NCBI GenBank assembly: GCA_963691705.1
Contig: OY829545.1
Coordinates: 17,001,569 to 17,065,568, forward strand
Direction of reading: 5' to 3'
DNA: 64,000 nt
Source of the DNA: Viola odorata
Taxonomy: Eukaryota; Streptophyta; Magnoliopsida; Malpighiales; Violaceae
The notes beneath the pieces were generated by a model that made no database searches, was not told the DNA's origin, and was given only the letters and a program-made list of their open reading frames with translations. Of this stretch, positions 11,327-21,031 are shown piece by piece. The translations under genes and the position numbers were made by a program. Each line of letters begins with the position of its first letter. Position 1 is the first letter of the stretch.

Positions 11327-13352
11327 AACATCCCCACACTGCCCAATGCTCGCCCTCGAGCATTTACAAACTGAAAATCACCTCAAGAAATAGACAAACA
11401 CAATTAATCAGCACACAATTACAAACCGGCACCGAGCTAGACTTCGCACAAACTCATCTTCACCTAGAAGAAACCTGCATCAAATCAGAGGGATAACGAC
11501 CCCAAAGATCAAACTTTCCCACATCAAGGCCCTCTACCAGCAATACTCACCAAGTAGTCAAATAGGAAAACTAGTAGTTGATCAGACTCCTAATAAATCC
11601 TAGATGAAATGGCTAGAAATTAATAGTAAGGTGTATGCACTCACACTCACAAACAGGGCTAGGTGTTTACCACTCAAAACTAAATGCACAAAGCACAGCA
11701 CAAAGTCAAACTTGCACATCAATCTGAGTACTGTAGAACACATGCATGGGCAATCAACAATCGAAAAAATAACGCATCAGTAAAAAGAAAGAAAAGGGAT
11801 GGAATGAGCTAGAAATATGGAAGAGAGAAGCAGGAGATGAACAGAAGAGAAATGAAGGGAGAGAAGAAGGAAAGAAAAGAAAGGGCCAGATATAACCTGG
11901 ATGGATTCCTTGGCTTAGGAAAAAGGCGATGTGGCAAGGCAACTTTTATAGAGGGCACGAAGTAGTTCGGGGGCTAGACAAAGGTCTTCTTTCGAGGGCA
12001 GGAAACTCTTCTTGTTGAGGCTTCGGATGCGGATACTCTTTTTGTTCGCTTAATGCCCCCCTCCTTTTATTTTGAATTTTTTCTTTTTTTATTTTATTTT
12101 ATATATATATAAGAGATAGGAGAGGGGGCATGAACCAGCTACAAAATTTTGATTCTTCCGGGGCATGAAACTCTTGATTTTTTTGTTCGGTGCTTGCCTT
12201 TGATCTGCTTCCAGCATCGATGGTGACTTCTTTTTCGCTTCCCCACACTTGAACGTTTTGGGGGCTCGATTTCTTTGAATGATCTAGGGCTCGAAACTCT
12301 TTCGAGCTTTTGCTTTTTCTTGCCCTAGATCTTTACTTTCTGTTTTCTGCTCTGAAGTCTTTTGCTTTCGTCTGCTTCCCCACACTTGAACTTGTCTGCG
12401 CGTGCTTTAGGTGTCTAGCCCTCGACGTTACCCTCAATAATCGCTACCTCACCTGCCAAGGAAAAAGATCAAGAAAATATAAATGGTCAGGAAAGAATAT
12501 GAAAAGAAGTGGAATGTCGGGGGCACGAAAAGAGAAGAGAAATGAGGGGGAGAAAAGAACGAAAAAGACATTGATGCAAAGTTTTTCGTCACATTTAAGT
12601 TTTCCCATGTCTAACAGTGACTATACCCAGGGATATCATGCAAGAACAACTAGTGCCTAGCTAAAACATCCTAATCACACAAGAAAAGAAATAGGCGTGG
12701 AGGCTCAAGTGCTCACAGGGTGCTTTTGTGACTACTGATGTCGAGGCCTAGATATGGATATAAGGCTCAGCAGGCAAAAATGAGAATAGCTAGGTCTAGA
12801 CAAGGTGCTGGTGGTTCATACTTGTGCACAAATGATCAAAAGTGTGTGTCCATTTACAAAGGTTTTAAAAACTGGGCAGTGCTGAAATAACTAGCAAAAT
12901 CCTAAAAATGAAAATTCGAAAAAGTTTTGAAAAATTCGAAAAATCATGCAATCATGCAACAAGCGGAAAATTAACCATGCAAACAAACACACAAATAAAT
13001 CCCTCCCCACACTTAGGCAGCGCATTGTCCTCAATGCGAGAAGGGAACACACAAGAAAGTTCTGAAAAATAAAGAGTGAAGCAGAAATAAAAAGGGAAAG
13101 AACGTGGGTTGCCTCCCACGAAGCGCCTCTGTTATTGTCGAGGGCACGACATTGGCTGTTCGAACTTCAACCAATCCTACTAAATGCTTTCCATCCTCTT
13201 AGTTTGATGTGAATTATCGTATGAAGTGGATGGTCCAGTAACAAAGTAACCTGCAGGCAACCATAAAATGATGCAAGTGTTAATTTGGGTTCCCGCAAAA
13301 TAAAGAGGAAGAAATTGTTATGAGTGAAAGGTGATTCAAGAAAAGGATCCAT
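11327..13352 (-). other. Non-coding 3' internal region of the LARD
   Basis: About 2 kb with no recognisable protein. CCCCACACT, which reads as a purine tract AGTGTGGGG on the element's strand, occurs at 11332-11340 next to the 3' LTR (the likely polypurine tract). It recurs with one more T at 12241-12250, 12378-12387 and 13005-13014. A GTGGGTTGCCTCCCAC motif at 13104-13119 is, from memory, common in the 3' non-coding part of Athila/Tat relatives. A T-rich and TA-repeat stretch lies near 12065-12115. Confidence 0.6.
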
Positions 13353-15636
13353 CTAATCAGAAAGTTTAGAAATCCCCCTGTCACACATAACGACTTTAGA
13401 GCTCAAGACCTCGATTGTCTCTTCCTCAATCTCTCTTACATCCTCATTCTCAATCTCCCCTGGCTTGAATTCTATGTCTAAGGCATGACATTCCGACTTG
13501 TCGAGGGCATGACGCTCCTTGATCGCGCGTCGAACACGTCAAATATAAGTTGTATAAATGAATATAAAACGGGGTAGAAGTACAACTTAACACTTGTCCA
13601 CAAGGGTTTGTAGATGGTGGTAAGAGGATCGTCCACAGAGACTTCGGGGGATTTGTAGTTCTTGGTTGACTTCCTCGTCACTGAATTTGGTTGGTTGAAT
13701 CTGAAAATAAAGACAAAACAAAAAGAAATAAAATAGCACAAAACAGTATTGCCCAAAGGCTTGGCCTAGACAGGGGTCAAGACTGAAAACAGTAAAAAGA
13801 AGGTTCCCGGTAAGAGCATGAACGGGCTATGTTCATATGATTCGATCACTGATTCAATGGTGTTCATCTCTATATTTGCAGTGCTGCTATGGATAAGACA
13901 ACGCCCAACTCAAGTTTACCCTCGGTTGTCAGTCGAGGCCCACGGTTGTCAATCGGGTCTGAGTTGTATTATTCATTTAACTGGGTCTCCCAAGCTAAAA
14001 TCTGAATTGTCAGTTCTAAACTTGAACAAGGAAGTAAAGAAACCAGAAAATAAATAATTACAAAAATAGAGATTATTAAGAGTAATTAGATCTCACGAAA
14101 TATAAGAAACATAGCTCTCAAGCTCTTACCAAGAATGGTGATTAGCTAGATGTACTCATGAATGAATTATAAAAATACTTGCTTGCATAAATAAAATAAA
14201 TCCGTGGATTCAAAGAATTAAATCCAGGAGCAAGGTACAAAGTGGCGGAAGAGAGGAAGAGAGGAAAGTGTGTAGCGTGTGGAGAAGAGGAGGACAAGTT
14301 CAGCTATAAGTAAGCTAAAACTCCTCTGTCCTTCTCCAACTCAATCTCCTAAATAATCTCCTAGATAATCTCCTAATAAATTATCCTGATTTGTTTTGAA
14401 TAAAAATAGGAATTTAAAATATACAAAGATGGAAGGAGATCCTTGATAGGATTCTTAAATAAATATCTTCCTGATCCTTCTCTTTGTCACTGGACAGCTG
14501 TGATTTGCCAGCTCGCAAGGCCCAACGCTGCTTCTCAAGATTCCTCTCTCGCGAATCAGTCTTGGCCGGAGTCTTGGCCTAGACTCTGGTCTAGACTCGG
14601 GAAAACAGCTTCAGCGCTCCAAAAATCAGATTCTTCTATAAATTGCCTCCAGACCAGAACTGCTAAGATATGGGAAATACAAGGATAAATCAGTAGGTTT
14701 ACTGCCCAAATAACAAGTAAATGGATAGTAAAAACATGATGAAATGCAATGTAATCACTCCTCACAAGATTTGATGTGCTGAAAAGCCTCAAGAACCTCA
14801 ATTTCTTGACCCACCAAAGTGTCAGAACAGTTCTGGAGTTGACTTGGAAAATTTGGTTGAACAACGATTTCTGCCTCCAATTCTGCGTCTAGGGCACGAC
14901 GTTCGTCGAGGGCTAGATGCTCGTCGTAGGAATCTGGCAAATTTGCGTCGCTCAACATTGTGACTGCACTGGCCTTGAACTCCACATTGGCTCCTGACTC
15001 TGAAAGAAGACATTCTGGGCCTTCCAAGTTTAGCTCATTTGGGGGCATGAAAAGGTCCTCTAACCCATAAGACTCATCATCCTGGTCATGACGCTCAGAT
15101 GGCAACTCCCATAGAATTGCGGTTGATAGATTCTCTTCACTTAAATAGTCGTCACTATCTAAGTGCTGCAAATGTTGTTCTATGGGGGTAATAGGATGAT
15201 TTGTGGTGTGACTGGGCAGAAGTGTTGGAGCTAAAATTTTTGGTCTAGGTGTAGGGGCAATGTCTAGGGCAGGGGCAATGTCTAGGGCAGGAGCAATGTC
15301 TAGGGTAAGATGGGTAGGTTCAGGTGGTCCAGCGTCGGGGGCAAGATCCATAGGCAGCCATACAAAGTTTCCTTCAATAGCCTCTTGGCGTCTCTGCTCT
15401 ATAAGCTCCTCCATGGCCTCTTGCATCTCCTCAAGTTGTCTCCTCAGGGTAGCTAGTTCTGCCCATTGTTCCTGATTTCCGTAGTTGCTCTGTGGAGGTT
15501 GTGGAGGCTGATAATATTGATAGCTAGGTTCGTCTTGCCCTGCATAGTTGAAATTTTCTTGATCCCACTACGGGGGGTTAGGAGTAAAATACTGAGGAAA
15601 AGATGGTGAGTAAGAATAAGGATCAAAATAAGACAT
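13353..15636 (-). pseudogene. ORF of the LARD, interrupted by solo LTR C
   Basis: On the minus strand a frame starts at an ATG (15636), about 70 bp beyond the primer site. It runs to a stop at 13353-13355 if the solo LTR at 13520-14757 is skipped. It has an in-frame TAG at 15570-15568, so it is at least partly broken; the longest uninterrupted part is from an internal ATG at 15426. The N-terminal part is Tyr/Pro/Gln-rich, followed by a short coiled-coil-like segment (LRRQLEEMQEAMEELIEQRR). After that comes an acidic region with tandem ALDIAP units (about 15245-15310) and repeated ALD/LALD words. No known domain is seen. It sits where gag would normally start but has no gag motif; its function is unknown. 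Confidence 0.6.
13520..14757 (-). mobile_element. Solo LTR C nested in the LARD
   Basis: A 1238-bp single LTR, TGATCGCGCG to ATGTAATCA on the plus strand, with CTCCT at 13515-13519 and 14758-14762. It interrupts the LARD ORF, whose reading frame continues on both sides. It carries the phrase GGATCGTCCACAGAGACTTC near 13627, similar to GGATCGTTCCTCAGAGATTC in solo LTR B near 6667, so the two belong to related families. Minus orientation is inferred from that similarity. Confidence 0.87.
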
Positions 15637-15703
15637 TGAAGAAAGAAATAATTAAAAGAAATAAAAAAAGATTCTGGAACTTTCTAGGGCACGAATAAAC
15701 TTC

Positions 15704-15722
15704 GACCCCCGGCAACGGCGCC
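15704..15722 (-). other. Primer binding site of the LARD
   Basis: The plus-strand text CCCCGGCAACGGCGCCA is the reverse complement of TGGCGCCGTTGCCGGGG, the tRNA-Asp-type primer site. It lies four bases from the inner edge of the LTR at 15727. It fixes the element's orientation as minus and marks the right-hand LTR as the 5' LTR. Confidence 0.9.
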
Positions 15723-15726
15723 AATT

Positions 15727-17358
15727 TGATGACGTGCTTATCGAGAGCACGATCAAATAATTACAACTTATCACATGTAACAAAAAGGATTGAAGACAGT
15801 GGCAAGTGGTTCGATCCACAGAGAAAGGTGAAGACATACACTAGACAAGACTAGATATAAAGTAAAACAATAAAAGAAACAAAAAAGGGGGTTTTGGTTG
15901 GTTAATCTAGTTAACCAAGATAGAGATGACTGCTAACAAGACAATTAATAAAAACAGAAATCAAGGGCACGAAAGCAAAACACAATCAGGGGCAAGACAT
16001 GCAAACAGAAATTAAGGGCACGACATGCAAACAGAAATCAAATAAAGAAATAAAGTTAGAAGAGAAGAAACTAAAAGCAATAAAATCAGAAGAGCAGATA
16101 AGAAAGATTCCTAGCAAAGGTTTTTCTCGGGCTGCGTCGAGGGCATGAAAATCTCTTGACCTCGAGGGCTAGACAATCATCGGCGTAGAAATATTCTATT
16201 CTCATGCCATAGACCTGCTATAGGGACCGCGTTTCCACACCGCATCCCCTACTTACCTTCTTAGATAAAAGTCACCCCCCGTTTCCACATATGAGGTGAC
16301 CTTGACGTTCCGCCATCCTCCCAGGCACGAATGCGGGGAGGCCACATTCAGAACGCCCATGAAGGAGAGGTAAGACAGATCTAGGGCGAGATCGCTCAGC
16401 TTGTCAGACTCGTACCACATACCCTAATCGGTCGTTTACCCCTAGATGAAGGCCTCTCGCGCTGTCTCCCCTAGGTGTCTACTATTATCTCAAGGCTTCG
16501 CGTCAGTTATAACCAAAAGAATGACAGTAATCATCTAGGTCTAGATATTAGTTGGCCAGACTACTAATCTGGCCCTAGAAGAATTAACAAGAAATCGATA
16601 AACAATCGAATACAACAATAAGAATATATTAAACACAATTAGGCCTCTTAACTACCCATGCAACCCTCAAAATACCTCTGCTAAGAAGGGAAAATCTAGC
16701 TACTCATACCACAAAACATACAAACAAAATAGGAAAAGAAAGATTGCATAAAAGAAGAAGAATAAGAAACGTTACCGGCCGGAGCAAAGCTCCGGTTGAG
16801 TTCAATAGCTGCTGAAAATGGACGCCTCAGCCACCACCCAAAAGAGGGAGGAGAGAAAAGGAGGCGGCTCCCAAAAGAAGAAAGTGGAAAAATATTTACA
16901 AAATGTGATGTGTATCCTCAAACCCTAAAACTAGAGGCTTATATAGTGTCTAGCCCACAAGAGGACAAATTCCAGCTAAGGGATTACAAAAAGATAAATT
17001 CCAGCTAAGGGGAGAGGGTGACAACACATGGAGCATGCTGGAATATTCTGGAATCTTTTAGAAATGCAAGGAATCCCGTGAGAATCTTTGGAGATTCGTC
17101 TCTTTGGCTTTGCAGAGATATCGCGGGCGAGAGACTGCTCACTGGTCTAGTTAGCTTTCGAGGGCTCGACGACATTCTGATCTTCTAAGCCTTGAAGCTT
17201 GAAATCCTCAGAAATACTACAAAAATGATTCTTTTTGATCTTTTCCTTCTATTGACACAGATCTGCAATAAAGATTGGAATAAGGGTCAAATAGCGGAAT
17301 CAAGCCCCCGAAAGGGCTAGAAAATAAGGTAAAATCATGACCATGAAACGTGCTATCA
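15727..17358 (-). repeat. 5' LTR of the LARD-like element
   Basis: 1632 bp, TGATGACGTG to CGTGCTATCA on the plus strand, followed by the AGGTC target repeat. It is near-identical to 9695-11326 with scattered point changes. Confidence 0.9.
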
Positions 17359-18263
17359 AGGTCAAATGGTTCTTAAAATGTTTTCATGATTGTATCCACT
17401 TTCTTGCCATTTCAATGTCATATTGTGTAAGGTTTGTTGGTAGTTTGATCACCTATTTGCATGCTTCTCATAAATATTGTCGTTTCCATGGTAATAACTA
17501 ACGTGAGGCCATGGAATAGAGTAGGCACCTAGTCCAGAGTCACCATGTCGTTTGGTCCATTCTGGCTAGGGCGAGAAACCGGTTAGGGCAGACTTCTCAG
17601 TGTCTATCCCTAGACGTGTCTTCTCTCCACTTCACGGGTCTGCGTGTATGACCTATAAGCGTACGTTGGGCGCAGTGTCACGGCCACTCCCATAAGCGTA
17701 CCTTGGGAGTGACTTCTCTTAAGAAGAGAAGTAGGGGATCCACGTGAAAACAGGATTCCTATAGCACGTCTATGACGTGAAAACAGTCTATCCTTGCACC
17801 AATGACCGACTAGACCTCGACGCAATCCGCCGTCTACCCCTGCTAAGATTTCTCCTTTTATCTGATCTATTATCTTTACTTACTTTGTTATTATCTTTAT
17901 TACACTCGTTAGTCTTTACCATTTTTATTGATATTCTCTTACTTTATTTTCGTTCCCTTTTTATTTAATTATTTTGTTTGTCCATTATTACTTGTTATTT
18001 GCAATTTTATTCTCTGTCTCAACATCAACTGCCATCGTTGGTTAGATTCGTCTACACCAACCAAAACCCCCCTGTGTTACTTTTATGTCTATTGCATTTT
18101 CATCCTCGTCATACATGTAGGGCAAGATTAAATCTAGTCCTTCATTTTCCCTGTGGTTCGACCCTGACTTGCCGCTATATACATTAATTTGTGCATCTAG
18201 CCCATCAGGACTTTATAAATATTCTATTATTTTTGATGCGCGTTTCGACGGCGCATCATGTTC

Positions 18264-18681
18264 ATAAATACTAATGGAAGCTAAATGTTAGTTTCATTTT
18301 TCATTTGATTAAATTATGTAATTATTTACCTTTTAATCATATCTAGTTGTAAATTATTATTTATAGTGTAATATCTTCTTTGTATTATATATATAAAAAT
18401 AAATGTATTTTCTTTTTGATAATTTTATCAAAATCTATCACGGTCGCACAACGGGTTTGAGACTAGTTCCTCCGTATTAAAAACACTCCATTTTTCATAA
18501 TCATAGGAAGTGAAGACCATTATCCAGTTATGCAATTCTCATCAAATCTTAAAAGAGAGATGATAATCTTGTGTAACCTTTTCTGGTTTAACAAGTCCAA
18601 AATGTTTTCTACTCATGGCATAAAACAAGGACCCTTATTTCAGTCATAACGGATCTGATCAGTTGCTTATCCTACAAATTA
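18264..18681. other. Intergenic stretch
   Basis: This is A+T-rich flank to the right of the Gypsy nest, followed by the probable 3' UTR of the minus-strand GDSL gene. No other feature is seen. Confidence 0.5.
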
Positions 18682-20318
18682 CTAGTATCTTTCTCCTTCA
18701 GGGTCATCTACTAGATCAGCAATGATGAACTTTTCCATGTTGAAGAGGTCTTTTAAGCTGTATGGCCCTACGGAGGGTCGCGGTCCGTTCCATAAAACCT
18801 TTGCAAATTGCTCATGAATCCTTTCTGTTGGATGGAAAGAATCCCACCAAACATAATCGTCAGCATTGTCACATAATTCGAAACCTGTAGCCTTCCCTGC
18901 GCCTCCACAGGTTACCATACCCCTGTACTTTCCTGATCCGCAACACGCATCCACACCTTCTTTGAAACCTTCAGACTCAAAAATTCAAAGGATCACTAAC
19001 GGTTAGATGGTGCGAAAAATGTATACATTGACGAAGGCAGATAAGATTTTGTACCATATCGCAATGGATTTTTGATTCTATAGTTGAGCCAGGAAAAGAA
19101 ATCAGAGTTGCAATATCTGAAATCTTTCAGTAAATGCTCAAAGCTTTTCAGGACAGCCCTTAAAGCAGTGTTATGTGCTGATGCAAGTGCAGAAGCTGCT
19201 TCAAAGCAATCAGATTTACCGGCTTTCTGGTTCGCCAACCTCATAGATGGAAGGCAACCCAGAGAACACAAGCTCAGAAAACCGAATTTTCTAGCACCTT
19301 TCGCATACAAAACCTGAGCAATAACAAATTTAAATTCAGTTCTTCAGGATATGAAAGTACGACATCGGAAAATTGCTAATTGAAAAGGTCTAATTGTACC
19401 TGAATTGATTCTGTTAAGTTTGCTATAACCATCTCCACGAATCCTTCAGGATTGTATTTTTCTTGTAATTTTGGATTAGCTAGGTAACCACCCATGTAAT
19501 CATTGCTTCCTACACTGATGAAATAAACAGCTTCTGCTATTAGTTTCCTTGCTCCTGCTTCCCCTAGCTTTTCTGTTAATGAATTTTGCACCTTTTCAAA
19601 ATTCCTCAGCTGTGTTGGTAGATCAATCACCTAATAACAATTCAATTGAAATAGTGATCAACAATATATGAATCATACGAACCAGTTTCTAGCTCAACAG
19701 TACTTCTTGTGAAGCACAAATAAGTTCTCAGCCTCGAGTTACAATTTCTAACTATCGAAGAAAAACCACCAATGACCTTAACATAAAAGACACTTGAATT
19801 CGTCTCCAATACATCATTTAGGTAAGATAAACAAAATAGCCAGATTCATACCAGTCCTTGATTGGTCTCAGAAAGAACGCCGGCCCCTCCGGATGCAAAA
19901 TTAACACCATTCGAGTAATCAATCGAAGGCTGATGAAAAGGGGGAATTATCGGCAGCTTCGCATACTCAGCTGCGTAGTTGGATTTCTTTACTAAGTTGC
20001 AATTTCACAGCATAAAAGACATTTAAAACATTGCTTAGGGCCGGGACTAATTTTACCGATGAAATCGACGATGACTCGGCCATCGGAGAAGCGTCCTGTT
20101 GGTTCTTTAAAGAAGCCATTCTGACCATAGGGTTTGGTATCTGCTCTCATGTCTGGGACGGTGTTGATGTAATTGTTGTTGCCAGGATCAACGGTGGAGT
20201 CGCCAAAGATGAAGAAGGCAGGAGCAGAGTTGTCAGGGAAACTTCTAGCTGAGCTGCAGTTGATAATTGGAGCCAATAGTGCAAGAAAGATGCACAAGAA
20301 CTCCGCATAAGAATTCAT
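18682..20318 (-). CDS. GDSL esterase/lipase
   Basis: Five coding exons on the minus strand: 20318-20057, 19970-19852, 19630-19400, 19313-19055 and 18968-18682. All introns are GT-AG, and joining them gives about 385 residues, normal for the family. The start is placed at the ATG at 20318 because the N-terminal signal peptide ([19 protein letters not shown]) follows at once; an in-frame ATG at 20336 would add six residues. The family blocks are present: [15 protein letters not shown] with the nucleophile Ser, the Gly of [11 protein letters not shown], Asn in VGSNDY, and the Asp and His of [10 protein letters not shown]. It is predicted to be secreted and to hydrolyse esters of lipids or cuticle/wall components; the substrate cannot be told from sequence. 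It is divergent with the next gene. Confidence 0.93.
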
Positions 20319-21031
20319 TTGTTGCTGTTCTTGCAAATTCTTGTAATGCTGATTAGCTAATTAAGCCTGCAATCTCATTTTATGTGAAAGTTTCAAAATA
20401 AGGTAAGAAATTGACGGTCTTTTCAATGCTAGACTTAAAGTCTAGAAACATATATGCCAAATGTCAGTGTCACCTTTGGAAGCATCTCTAGATTGTTGTC
20501 GATCATCTTTTACAAAGCTTACCGCATAAAACTTTTTACAGTAATAGAATAGAACAGTCAAACATGTGAATTGTCATCTAAAAATTAATAAATTAAATGC
20601 ATAATAACATTATTTCATTTTTTTAGAAGAAACATCAATTATAATATTTCAAGGGAAATTAGAAACATATACCATCAATATTTAAATAGTTGAATCCTCC
20701 ATACTAACAGAAAAGAGAGTTAAATAATAGAGTTTATTCGTTTTATTTATTTATTTAATTTTTACTTGGGCTCAGATAATATATGGGCTGTGCACTGCTT
20801 ATGTTGTTCCTAATCAGTTACAGTTTGGGCTTTTTCTTTTCTTCTTTTCCCTCCTTCCTCTTAATGATCAAAACGACACATGACCACGCGTTCTATCTCC
20901 ACGCGACCAAGACCTTCCACATCCATCTTTGCTTCTCTACAGCGGTCCTTCGTTCTCAATCTCTCCCTCCATATTCTGGAATCAACAAACCCTAACTACT
21001 TTTGCCCCCAAATTACCACAATATTTTCACA
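20319..21031. promoter_or_regulatory. Shared upstream region of GDSL and SMU2 genes
   Basis: About 700 bp between two divergent genes, so it must hold both promoters and leaders. The part near 20560-20770 is A+T-rich; the part nearer 21000 is pyrimidine-rich, typical of a plant 5' leader. I could not assign individual sites. Confidence 0.5.

Larger units (their letters stand above)
9695..17358 (-). mobile_element. LARD-like non-autonomous Gypsy element
   Basis: A 7664-bp element in minus orientation. It has two 1632-bp LTRs (9695-11326 and 15727-17358), target repeat AGGTC (9690-9694 and 17359-17363), and a tRNA-Asp-type primer site next to the right-hand (5') LTR. The interior holds no protease, reverse transcriptase, RNase H or integrase sequence, only one acidic, low-complexity ORF and about 2 kb of non-coding DNA. 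This fits a large retrotransposon derivative that depends on an Athila/Tat relative for its enzymes. The two LTRs differ at many more sites than those of the Copia element at 41306-49240, so this insertion looks older. Confidence 0.88.
9022..18258 (+). mobile_element. Second outer LTR, split by a nested element
   Basis: Two parts, 9022-9694 and 17364-18258, together 1568 bp, make an LTR homologous to 2523-4078. It starts TGATATGATG and ends GGCGCATCA. TGTTC flanks it on both sides (9017-9021 and 18259-18263), so on its own it looks like a complete solo LTR with its own target duplication. The interruption is the LARD-like element at 9695-17358, flanked by AGGTC at 9690-9694 and 17359-17363. 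Confidence 0.88.

Noticed and set aside
14443..14688. Small ORFs in solo LTR C
   Set aside because: They lie inside an LTR and resemble no protein.
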